This document shows positions 48,036-58,059 of a stretch of 64,000 nucleotides of DNA, in pieces (the first letter of the stretch is position 1; each line of letters opens with the position of its first letter). The stretch is from Podocnemis expansa (taxonomy: Eukaryota > Chordata > Testudines > Podocnemididae). The position numbers were made by a program, and so were the translations under genes. Location of the stretch: the NCBI GenBank assembly GCA_007922195.1, contig ML682028.1, forward strand, positions 17,914,148 to 17,978,147, read 5' to 3'. The notes under the pieces are model-generated. The model worked only from the letters and a program-made list of their open reading frames with translations, searched no databases and was not told where the DNA came from.

Positions 48036-48582
48036 ATAAATGCCAAGTACTGCACAGTCACACCACTGGCCGCCCACCCCTCGGCCATGAAAACCACACA
48101 GGCTGGCTGATCAATTACTTGCACCCAGCACCTGGTGCTTCAGGACTACCTCTCAGGGTCAGGGCACCAGGACAGCAGGCTAACGTTCCACCTTGGAGTA
48201 GCTGGGCAGAGCCACCTCATGGCCCATTGAGGGGCTGGGCAGTCAACTGGTAAGCTGAGAAGGCTGACGAGGTCTGCACTGTAGAAGGCATATGGGGGGG
48301 AAGAGAGGTAAGCCTGCATAAATGCAAACACAGGGTCCCAGAGCAGGATCATGCAGTGGGGGAACAGAGGACTGTGTGAGAGTTACTGTCCAAGGAGACA
48401 GGGAGGGACAGAGCCCACAGCACAGACGGACAGACAGGCAGCACCCTCTCCTCTTCTCCCTCTCCCACCTCTACCAATTCCAGGCAAGATTAAGACCCAG
48501 CCTCAGCAGCCACAGAAAGCAGCAGCAGACTGTGCAGGCTCTGGAGCAGAAGGCAAGAGTCTCTCTAGCATAGGGAGCAGAG

Positions 48583-48662
48583 GGAAGTGGGATTTTCTCC
48601 CATGAACGCTCATGCAATAAATAAATTTGTTAGTCTTTAAGTGCCACAGGATTCCTTGTGTG
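48583..48662 (+). repeat. 'gtctttaagtgccac' family repeat
   Basis: Clear forward copy: 'agtgggattttctcccatga', 'acgctcatgcaataaataaa', 'tttgttagtctttaagtgcc' and 'acaggattccttgtg'. It is truncated on the left, directly before the 'agtggg' hairpin arm. Confidence 0.75.
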
Positions 48663-48854
48663 TTCGGCCTACAGGACAGAGGCAGGTTTACTGTACCTAG
48701 ACCTCCTTTAGCTTCAGACTGTTACACAGGAAGGTTGCTCTTCCCCTTGCGCTGCTGCACTTGGTTGGTCTCAGTGTCACCAGTGCCACTAGGGAGTCCC
48801 GAGACCCAGCAGCATCATATAAGACGCCACAGCACAGTCAGGCACAGAGGATAC

Positions 48855-48935
48855 CTGGCCCAGTGGTTAGGACACTAGCCTAGAGCAAGTCTCTTCAGAC
48901 CAGAGAGACTCAGCGCCACAACCATTCAATGGGTT
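48855..48935 (+). repeat. tRNA-derived SINE head
   Basis: 'acctggcccagtggttagga' followed by 'cactagcctagagcaagtc' resembles the tRNA-related promoter head of MIR-type SINEs. The body is not recognisable beyond about 80 bp. Confidence 0.5.
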
Positions 48936-49341
48936 AACAGCCCCACCCTGCGACACCCTGACACTGCACTAATGGGGACCAAAGGAATGTCTGTCTGTCT
49001 AGGTAGGCAGAGGCAGGCTGAACCAGGGATAGCCCTGAGTGAGCCCCAAGCTGGACTACTTTAGGCCCAGCAGGACCTCAGCCTCTGGACATCAACAGTG
49101 CACATGGCACAAGACAGACAACCTGCTCCCTTGCCCAACAAGGACCCTCACCTCCAGCCAAGCCCCAACAGGAGCCGCCTTACTCAAGCCAGATATACGT
49201 ATAGCCCCACACTCTTCTCTGTCACACTGTGTAGCAGGCACAGATGGGATTGAGCTACACAGGCCCATGAGCCTGTCCCAGTGTGCCCATGGAGGATGAT
49301 CCCAATCCAGATGGATCCATGGGCCTGCTGTGATGTGCTCA

Positions 49342-50016
49342 CAGAGGCAGCTTTTGGCAATTGGGGGCCCCCTATAGGTCTTCATTACCACCCTCCCTGG
49401 GGCCATGGTCCCCCCTGCCACCCTAACCGCCCCCCTTCCAACTCCTGCGGGGGGGGGGGGGCACAGACCATCATGGCCAGAAGCTGCTCCGCCCCCCTGC
49501 CTGCCCAGCTTCCACACAGAAGGGATAGAGCAGCCAGCCCAGCCTACCCCTGCCCCACCACACCTCCCCGGGGGGGCAGAGAGGGCCAGGACTGAGCTGC
49601 AGGGTGCAGAGGTGGGGCCCTGGAGTGGCCACTCCAAAGAGTTTGGGCCGCTTCGCCCCCAGTCCCCCCAGGCCTGAATGGCCCTAATCCAGGGCCTGGG
49701 GGGGTTAGAGCCAGGAGCGAACTCTTCAGAGCAGTGGCTCCAGGGCCCCGGCCCCGCATGCCACAGCTCAGCTGGCCATCTCTGCCCCCTGGGGAGGCGC
49801 GGCCAGGCTGGGGTAGGCTGGGCTGGCTGCTCCTCCTCCTCTGCGGGGAGGCCGGGCAGGAAAGTGGGCAGAAAAGCCTCCTGCCCTGATGGTCTGCGGA
49901 ACCCCGGCTCCCCCATGGGAGCAAGGGTAGGTGAAGCAGGCGGCCACAATGGGGCCCCCTTACTGCTGGGGGCCTTAGGCAGCTGCCTGCTTCGCTTACC
50001 GCAAAAACCGCCTCTG
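49342..50016. mobile_element. Palindromic (foldback) hAT-type element
   Basis: The ends are CAGAGGCAGCTTTTG on the left and, reversed, CAGAGGCGGTTTTTG on the right, 13 of 15 identical and matching the CAGNGGCG-type hAT end. The flanks TGTGCTCA and GATGCTCA agree at 6 of 8 positions. The two halves are imperfect inverted copies over about 330 bp each, meeting near 49677. For example, the left arm's 'agcagccagcccagcctacc' near 49528 recurs inverted near 49836. The long GC-rich frames on both strands here are products of this symmetry, not genes. A G13 tract lies at 49449-49461. Confidence 0.78.
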
Positions 50017-50867
50017 GATGCTCACAAGCCAGTGCCCAGACCAGCTGATCCACTGGCCTGCTAGGGCAATTCCTACCCCCTTAACCTTGTGGTTTGCTGG
50101 GTGGACTGCGAATGAAGGACAGCACTGACCTGGTGCACTACACTGGGCTGCTGTCTCCGCCAAAGACCAGGCCAGGCAATCTCAGGACTTGAGAAGAGGA
50201 GGCAGAAGGAAGCATGGAAATTTCCAGATGTGCTGGGCTCCTTTTGCTCCACCAACCAGGCCAGAAAGGAAGAAGTAACTGACCCTCTGCCCTCTTCAGA
50301 GGGCAGGCGACTCCCCCATTCACAGCCTGCAGGGAGTGGTAGCCACCACTGCACTCTAGGTATTGAACAAAGGAGAACACTGCCTGCAGGGCCCTCCTCA
50401 CCATGCATCCCTCGAGGGGGCCATCCTCTAGCTCCCTTAACTCCATAGAGATCTGTCTTCTTCCCCAGGGTAACAGATACCTCCCAGCGGCTTGAAACTC
50501 AGCCAGGCTGCCACCAACCACCACGGCAGCAAGGCAACAAAATGCAGGCAGATGTTCCCTCCTCTGGAGGCTGGCACCAGGGGGCAATCTGTGCCAGCAA
50601 GACCCTGATCCTGCATGGCTCAGCCATGTGCCACAAATCCCTGGGCACTGGGAATGGACAGGCAGGAGGCTCTTTCCACCAGCACTTGACAATCAGCAGC
50701 TAGAGACATAGTTGCTCTAGGCCCTGCCCTGCAAAGCCCGCAGCTACCTTCTTCGGGTTCCCTCCTACCACCCACCCAAATAAGAAAAGTACCCATACAC
50801 CACCAGTGTCTAGCCAGTGTCTCTCCTGAGACATAGCACTGTTAATCACAGGGACTAAGCGAAACAA

Positions 50868-50957
50868 ACAAGGAGTCCTGTGGTACGTTTTTAAAGACTA
50901 ACAAATTTATTTATCGCATGAGCTTTTGTGGGAGAAAATCCCACTTCATCAGATGCT
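50868..50957 (-). repeat. 'gtctttaagtgccac' family repeat with intact hairpin
   Basis: On the minus strand it reads 'gcatctgatgaagtggg', a 7-base loop, 'cccacaaaagctcatgcg', then 'ataaataaatttgttagtc' and the 'ctttaaaaacgtaccac' end. It is the most complete copy in the window on the hairpin side. The GTGGG/CCCAC stem (50928-50932 with 50940-50944) is perfect. Confidence 0.75.
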
Positions 50958-51718
50958 AAGTGGGCTCAGGTGAGATCCCCTCTCCTTAACATTCACCCAC
51001 ACCCTCAAGGTTGAAGAGTGAAAGGAAGCAGACCAGAATCCCACTGAGTACACAGGCCAGAAGCCAAGGTCCTCGGCCCCAAGATACATCCAGAGCCTGG
51101 ATCTCCCACGTCCAGACGCTGCTTTGCAATGGGAGCCCCAAATACACACTCCCCAGCCCCCATGATCCCCTTGGAGGAAAACAGCCCTGCCAATACTCCT
51201 ACACCACCTCCCCCCTCCCCCGCTTCCTGGGGCAGGACCCCCCTCTGGTGCTAACAGGCTTCGTCAGAGACTAAAGAGGATTTACTGTTAAATGCAAGGG
51301 GCTTTAGAGGCAGTAACTTTCCCTCCTCTTGACTTAAATGGATTTTAAACTTCAAAAAGGATAGAGAGGGCAGGCTGCCAAGCACCAGGAGCACAGCTTG
51401 CTAACTGAATGCCAGGTCAGCGGCAATCTCCGAAAGGATGACCCCACGGGATGGAAGCTCTGAGCACGGCAAAGCAGGGAGGATTGTGGGTAACATGGAA
51501 AACCACTAACAGCACAGATCCTCCCAGTGGCTGAAGCTAGGAATGGAAGGAGGGTGGTCTGGGGAAGGGTACAGCTGGGCCCCAGAGCTACTGTGGCTAA
51601 GGTGCACTTGGGAAAGGTGCACCATGGTACAGGGATGACAATGGGGTGAAGTGAGGAAAGAGGGGAACTGGAAATGCTCCCTAAGGTGGGAAAGGTTCCT
51701 GAGACTGGGGCCTCCTCC
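50958..51718. other. Non-coding sequence without recognised genes
   Basis: Nothing recognisable was found between the repeat ending at 50957 and the hAT-type element at 51727. The reading frame at 51352-51720 minus has no family features. Confidence 0.5.
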
Positions 51719-51726
51719 ACCTCTAG

Positions 51727-51866
51727 TAGAGCCCTGCAAATCCATGGAATCCGCTGATATCTGCCTTATATCCGCATCCGCAGATACAACACGGATATCC
51801 GCGGGCCATTTCTTGTAGAGGCAGGTTGGATACAGATCCACTTATTTGTATCCGTGCAGGGCTCTA
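51727..51866. mobile_element. Short hAT-type MITE with perfect ends and duplication
   Basis: The 140-bp unit has a perfect 12-bp inverted repeat, TAGAGCCCTGCA, at both ends. It is flanked by ACCTCTAG at 51719-51726 and 51867-51874, a perfect 8-bp duplication. The inside is rich in 'atccgc' and 'gatatccgcgg' motifs that fold back on themselves. No coding capacity. The preserved ends suggest it is younger than the other MITEs here. Confidence 0.88.
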
Positions 51867-51874
51867 ACCTCTAG

Positions 51875-53595
51875 CACGGTGAGGGATCACAGTAGCTCTG
51901 GGTCCTAAGCAAACGGTGCCTCCCTGCTTTTGCCAGCAGCCATTTGACTGCCTGTCACCCTCAGACATCTGAAAAAGTGGCTGACCAGGTTCATGGGGCC
52001 TGAGGAACACTGGCCTTGAGCTGACAGCCTGGCCTGGCTATGTCAGTTAGCCTGCCCAGCTCCACAGGCCTCATGCTACTGTGGAAAACTAGCTATAAAC
52101 AGCTCCAGAGTGGAACTCCAGACACCTTCTCCCAGCAGAGACCTAAAGAAGAAACCAGCAATGGAGACAACAGCCAAGGCAGCTATGGCAGAGAGACAGG
52201 ACCTGTCTGGACAGAGTGGAGGGGACCATGCCACACGTTTCTCAGAAATCCCTGAGATAAGGCAGCTGCTGTTATCAGCAACAAAGCAATGGGGCACATT
52301 TCCTCTCCATGCAATAGTGCAACCACCAACAAAGGGGATGGGGTGGGGGTGGGGAAGCCACAGTGTTCAGCTGTGCTCCTGTCCCGTCCCGCCCCTCCCC
52401 AGCTCCCCCCAGGCTGACAGGCCGCCCTGTTCAGCAGGGCACACACAGGAAGTGCTGCTTCGAGGACAGCTGTCTCAGAGCCTGTGAGGGCACACACAAA
52501 CACACCCAAGCATGTCATCCACAGACACACATGTAAATACTTGCCCAGTTGCATTCAAAGATATGCATACAAATACATACACACGTGCTTCACACTAAGG
52601 CAGATATACAAACAGGAGGACATGTGCACGCAAGCTTTATCTGAGGGTCCGACCAAGACACTGCTCCTGTCCCCTGCAACATGGCACAGAGACATTGACT
52701 TTCTCCCTGGGGTTTCCAAATCTGTTACTCTCCTCACCCCGCTCCACCCTGTCCCTAGCCACCCCTCCCCAGCAGGCTCCAGGCTTCTCCTGCCATCCAT
52801 GTAGTACTGCCCAGCGTGCTGCCCAGCAGGCACTCCCATTCAAACTTCCTCAAAGGGGGCCACCTGCGGCTCGGTAAAACTTCTGGCCCATTGGGTGATC
52901 AGGGCTCACAGACACCCCCCTCTCCTTTCCTTCCCCTCCCATTTCTGGGCTACCATCCAGTTTCCTGGCCAGAAACAGAGAGCAGACTGGAGTTAGAGAC
53001 AGCTTGCCTCCCACAGCTCCGAGAACAGATCTGGGGTTGTGCTCACGTGTCCCACGAGCACAGACCACACGGCACAGTAAGGACAAGAGCTGCCGGCTTT
53101 CAGTCTGCACTGGGACCTAGCATCAGGGCAGCCAGACCGCTGGCTCAGATCTGCAGAGAGAGGAAAAAAACCCCAAAGACTCAAACAACTAAATCATAGC
53201 CCTGAAGTGATGTGGAGGAAGTGAAGGGCAGTGCCCTGGCTACTCGCCAAACCCAGCTGTTTAACCTGGGAAAAGAGCCGCTGCAGCCAAGTAAGGACAC
53301 CTTGGACACCTACCAAACTACAATGATGCCAAGCCCAACCCCCTGCTCTAAGATCCATGAACACACATGGAGATGGGGGTGCATCTAACCATACACACGT
53401 GTGCCCAGGCAGATGCAACAGTGCACTATGGCCAAGGACCAGGCCCACAACCTCTCTTTTTGATGAGGATATTTACTGTCCCTCCCACATGGATGGTGTG
53501 AGACTAAATGAATAAATAACAAGCAGTCTCTATGTAACACTTGCCATACGCACAGAGGCACCCACTCCAAAAGGCTCCCCCAGCACGAGTGTGGG
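51875..53595. other. Non-coding sequence without recognised genes
   Basis: No exon or repeat was recognised apart from short CA-rich tracts near 52490-52620. Several overlapping reading frames here are featureless. Confidence 0.5.
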
Positions 53596-53599
53596 ACAT

Positions 53600-53710
53600 G
53601 CTTGTAGGTGAAGAAACTGAGGCACAAAGAGATGACATGACTGAACCAAGCCTGTGCAGCAAGCTGGAACTGGACCCAGGAGCTCTGACTCCAAGTCTCC
53701 TCCTCAGCCT
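53600..53710 (-). repeat. MIR/CORE-like SINE fragment
   Basis: The reverse MIR core is clear: 'ttgtaggtgaagaaactgag', 'gcacaaagagatgacatgac', 'aagctggaactggaccc' and 'aggagctctgactccaag'. Confidence 0.75.
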
Positions 53711-55920
53711 GCTAGAGAACGATGCTGCCATAGCACAGGGTAAATGTCTGTGACAGACTCTGGAGACCGAAAGCCCCATGCTACCTGCCCTGCCAGAGAC
53801 AAGGGTCACTAGCTGGTGTCTGGCTCCTTGGGTTGGTCAGAGACAGAGAAAGTTCAGGATTCCTCTGACACTCTCCTTGCCTGGTTAGTCCATCCCACAG
53901 AAAGGTGGGGCCCAGACAGAGAGCAGAGCCTGGATGCATGGAGAGAATGAGGGGCAAGAATCAGAGACAGCTCTGAACTTTGACAGGGAACCCCCTCTTC
54001 TCTCCCCCCACCCCAACAGTCTGATCCAAATCTCCTGAACTCTTCACCTGGGGCACAGAAGGACACCTGGCCCTGTTCAGTCCCATGTGTTCATTCCACC
54101 GCTCCCAGGAGGAACTACATTCTCCCCACCCCAGGGTGCAGAGATCACAGCCTCCACCAGGTGTTTCATGGCCAGAGCCAGGGCTCTGAGGCCTCAGCAA
54201 GGAACAGAGAGAACTGAGATTAAAAATAGCCCCCACCCGCACCCTCCTTCCTCCCCTGAAACCTGCAGCCCTGTCCACGGCCCTAGCATGTCAGGAAGCG
54301 ATAAAATGTTCTGCTTCTCCAGAGCTGCATGTCACATCCCAGCCTCCTTCACACCCCCACCAGAGACAGCAGGAATCCTGGCCTCCTGCCAAAGCCACTG
54401 TCTCCACTGTAATTCTCCTTGCCCTGGAGCCAACACACACACTTAGATACAGACACACACACCCCAACAAAGACACAGGCACCACACAATCACACATCCC
54501 CCCCACACCCCTCCAGGCACGTGAGCACACAATACATACCCCTCGATACATATGCTCAGATACACAGAAACCTCTGAGTGCCTACACCCTGTGGGAGCCT
54601 GGGGACGTTCTCTCTCTCTTCCTCTCACTCAGACACACACACAAGCCCTGCAGGACAAGGGGAAGGGAAAAGAGCTGCAGGAAACCCACTTGACTTGTCT
54701 GAAGTGATACTCCACCCAGAGAGAACTGCATGGAGAATCTCAGCTACACATAACTGGCTCAGCAGGCCAGCCCCATCTCCAGCACTACAGGACTGCGGAT
54801 CAAAGGGCAGCCTTGCACTCTCAGAAGCACAGACAGTCACACCCACTTCCAGAGTCTCTCAGGTACCAGCCACAACCCCTCCCACTCACAGGCCAAAATG
54901 CTCACAGGAGTACCCAGCATCAACCCATAGGTGCCCTCTCAGGAGATGCTGGATGTGCTAACTGTCTTCCCCATCCCTAGAGCCTATCAGACTGATTTAC
55001 ACTTACCAGGACCCTCGCTTCCCCTCCCCTCCATTACTATCCCCTCAACTGTTCACGCTCCCGAACACCTACCTGGCACATCCATTCTCACACTCCTCAC
55101 AGCCAGGCTGTTCCCACAGAATTCCTCTCCCCCCAACACATGCCAACAAGCTCCAAGCTCTTCCCCATTTCAGCTGCTCCCTTCCACTCCCAGTCTTGGA
55201 TGCATTTCATGTCAGACTAAACTAACCCCTGAACCCCAGTAGCCTAGTGCTGCAGCTCCCACCATGAGCTTGCCAGTGTCTGACCCTTCAACCCACCCCC
55301 ACAACTGTTGCCACCAAACACCCCCACAGTCATGGCTTTCCTTGCCCTGCCCTGCCTCGTTCCTGCACCCAGAAACTCCTAAGTGCTGCTCTGGGCCATC
55401 AAGGCAGTAAGCTTACAGAAGCTGGTGGAGCCAGGGACAGAGGAGGAGGGATGAGTGCCAAAGCCAAGGACGCAAAGTGTTTCCAGCTGACTCACAGAGT
55501 CACTTTCTAATGGGATTCAGGGACAGAGAAACAGGAGCCTTGTGTTGGCACTGGCCTTATCACAAAGGCATGCTGGGGACCGAATGGAACGGGGTGGGAT
55601 TCATGGTGCCAACATCCAGCAGGCGTTAAAACATGCTGCAGCTGCCCTCAAAGGGCCAGGCTCCCAGACCCACCCATGAGCCAATGGCACTCTCAAGCCC
55701 CCAGAGAGAAGGGTAAGGCCAGATGAGCATGACAAGAGATGAGATGAGATGTGGGACCTGAGAAAGAAGCAGGACTGGCAGCCAAGAGCCACATCCTAAT
55801 ACCTTGAATTTCCTGGGCGAGACTGTATGGATGAGATCATTAGAACAATCCTCTGCTCTGTCTCACCTGGACATTTACAGCCATTAACAATGGTTCACAA
55901 CTCCCTGTCAAAATTAACAT
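53711..55920. other. Non-coding sequence, CA- and CT-rich in parts
   Basis: No exon was recognised. Short imperfect CA-rich tracts lie at about 54430-54480 and 54630-54645. The surrounding text is C-rich and A-rich with little G (54800-55350), which gives long but meaningless proline- and serine-rich frames. Confidence 0.5.
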
Positions 55921-56005
55921 TGTACATGGGTAAACTGAGGCACCAGAATTCGCCCACGGTCACCACAGTGCATCATCAGGAGAGCTGGGAACAGAAACCA
56001 TGAGT
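55921..56005 (-). repeat. MIR/CORE-like SINE fragment
   Basis: Reverse MIR blocks 'gggtaaactgaggcaccag' and 'gagagctgggaacagaaacc' occur at the expected spacing. The copy is followed by a short CA tract at 56012-56025. Confidence 0.6.
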
Positions 56006-56084
56006 GCTGACTCACACACACACACCCCCCGCCTGCTGCTCCACCAGGCCTCACGCTCACCCAAATATCTAGTGCATTTCATCA

Positions 56085-56235
56085 GCTCATCAAAGCACTT
56101 CACTGAGCAGGTCAGAATCATTATTTACATTTCACAGACAGGGAAACTAAGAATGACTTGCCCAGGGTCACCCAGGCAGCCAGTGGCAGACCCAGGAACA
56201 GAACCCAGCTTCCCAAGTCCAGCACATTCAGGAAT
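56085..56235 (-). repeat. MIR/CORE-like SINE, well preserved
   Basis: Reverse MIR core in full order: 'atttacatttcacagacagg', 'gaaactaagaatgacttgcc', 'cagggtcacccaggcagc', 'cagtggcagacccaggaac' and 'agaacccagcttcccaagtc'. It is the clearest SINE core in the window and lies only about 80 bp from another. Confidence 0.8.
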
Positions 56236-57292
56236 CCTGTCATCAACCCCCTTGTCTTCACTGCATACCCTATCAAAGCCGCAAGTAGAACCCAAAAACC
56301 CTGACTCCAGTTCCCACAACCTGGGTGTCAGTCGCTGTGACAGAAAACACAACTGCAAGCAGCAAAACGGCAAGTTCTGGCTCCTTCAAAGACAGTTCAG
56401 AGACTGGAAGCAGCCAAAAACAGACTACATACTCCAGAGCAGGTGCTGGCAACGAGAGCCAAACCACAGCCAGAGAGCCAATCATTCCATATCGCAGGGG
56501 AGAGAGAGACAGGCAGAACCACAGCAACCCCACTCTATCCCCAGAAAATGAGGCCGCTGGCAGAGCAATGGCCAGCGGGGGCCCTGCAGTACACTGTCCA
56601 GGGATACTCAACACATCAGAGGTGAGCAACCCGCCATCCTCCAGTGGCTGGACAGGGGGCAGCAAGAGCAGTTTGCCATGCCAAGTAAGGTAAAGCTCCC
56701 CCCTTCTCTCCTCCCCCAACATTGTGCATTTGGAGAGAATGGTTTCTGTGGTGATGCAGAGACCTCACCGCAGGACAACAGTCCAGTGTCCATCTCTGAC
56801 ACTGAGCAACATCAGCTGCTTCAGAGAAATGAATATGAAACCCTGCAATGGACAACTGTGGGGTAGCCAGGCCCTAACGTCCCCTGGGGGAACAGGCTTC
56901 TGCCCTGAATCTGAAGAGCTCATCCATCTTATATCCCTTCTTGCTTTAAAGGCATCCTACAGATGGTCTCACCCAACAAGCCTCCTGCTAAGCTCTTCTC
57001 TTCCAGAATACCTTGTGGCAGAGAGTTCCACAGGTTAACCAGTGTCCTAACTGTGCGGGAAGGCCGAGGGTCTGGGCCGGGCATCAATGGGAGTTGGACA
57101 GGCAAGTGGGGCTCAGGCTGCCCTAAGGGCACGCCCCATCCTTTCCAGGCCCCTACACGCCTGCACAGCAGACCAGCTCCCCCAGGCAAGCGGCGAGGCC
57201 AACAGTCTTTCGGGACAACCCCGCTGCCCTGCAGGCGCCGCCGTCACCCCCCGCTGCCCGGCCCGACGCCACGGGGATGGGGCCGCACTCAC

Positions 57293-57332
57293 CGAGCGGG
57301 CGCGCCTTCCAGGGGGGGCTCGTCTCTTCCAT
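57293..57332 (-). CDS. Candidate first coding exon (13 codons) of an unidentified gene
   Basis: On the minus strand an ATG at 57332-57330 opens 13 codons, reading MEETSPPWKARPL plus one further base. It then meets GGTGAGTGC, a strong splice donor, with the intron starting at 57292. The start context CCCCATGG has a G at +4 but no purine at -3. The exon lies in the middle of a CpG island, as expected for a first exon, and the intron would be phase 1. The peptide is too short to name, and I could not place exon 2 in the window. An alternative is that this is 5' untranslated sequence of a transcript with another start, or that the match is chance in GC-rich DNA. Confidence 0.4.
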
Positions 57333-57582
57333 GGGGAGGCTCAGAGCCGAGGGCCGGCTGCGGGCGCTCCGGGCGGGGCGCTGAGAGAAACTTTCCCTCC
57401 CGCTCCTGCTCCTGCTCCTGCCCGGGCAGCGCGGGGCGGGTCCCAGCCAGCCTGGCCCTGGAGCGGCGGGAGCGAGGCGCGGGTCGGGCAGGCGAGCAGC
57501 TTCCCCGCCACTTCCTGCTTCCCTCCCTCCCTCCGCGCCGCTCCGCAGCCCGCGTGACTCACCCCCCGCCCCGGCCCTGCCC

Positions 57583-57602
57583 CGCCGCCGCCGCCGCCGC
57601 CG
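57583..57602. repeat. (CCG) trinucleotide repeat in the CpG island
   Basis: About six CCG units in a row, read as CGG on the minus strand. It lies about 250 bp upstream of the candidate ATG, so it could be in a 5' untranslated region or promoter. Confidence 0.9.
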
Positions 57603-58059
57603 GGGGGCTGGAGGGCACCGGCGGCCGCGCGAGCGGGGGTCACACGTGCTCGGCAGGGAAATGAGGGGTCACGGCCCCAGGGCGCCAGCCAAGCGGGTGC
57701 ACGGTGGGGCGCGACTGCAGCGCCGAAGGTGCGGAACAGAGGTGGCCAGGCGAGGAGTCTGACTCCCGGGGCCGTGGGGAGCCCGCGGCGCTTTGCCCAG
57801 GGCTTATGGGGGCCGCAGCCCGGCTCCAAACCGTCCATTTCTCTCGCGGAGAGTCCCTGCTCTAGAGGTGTCCCCAGTGCCAACCAGAGATCCCCATCCC
57901 CTCAGGGAGCCCCCCACCCAGCACCCACCTCCCTGACTTCCCTAAAGCCCTCAGAGATCCCTCCCAGTTCTCCCACTCCGCCACGCTTGGGGAGTCCCGG
58001 GGCGGGGGGGGACGCTGTGCCCTTGCCAGCACCGCGCAGGGCTGCTGTGGAGTCACCTC

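Larger units (their letters stand above)
57100..58055. promoter_or_regulatory. CpG island, probable gene promoter
   Basis: CpG pairs are very dense from about 57200 to 57830 and moderately dense to about 58050, unlike the rest of the window. GC boxes GGGCGGGG are visible near 57371 and 57433. An E-box CACGTG lies at 57643-57648 and an AP-1 site TGACTCA at 57555-57561. No TATA box is obvious, which is normal for CpG-island promoters. A short CCG repeat lies at 57583-57602. Orientation is not proven; the minus-strand exon candidate inside it suggests leftward transcription. Confidence 0.85.

Noticed and set aside
49092..49949. Longest frame in the window, 285 residues on the minus strand
   Set aside because: Most of it lies in the foldback hAT-type element. 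The palindrome and high GC remove stop codons on both strands.
56990..57060. 'agagttccacaggttaacc' block resembling a reptile interspersed repeat
   Set aside because: The likeness covers only about 25 bp and comes from memory. It is too short to call without a repeat library.
56963..57883. Long frames on both strands through the CpG island
   Set aside because: Stop codons are rare in CpG-island DNA. The frames are rich in Arg, Gly, Pro and Ala with no domain, so only the short ATG-plus-donor exon was kept as a candidate.
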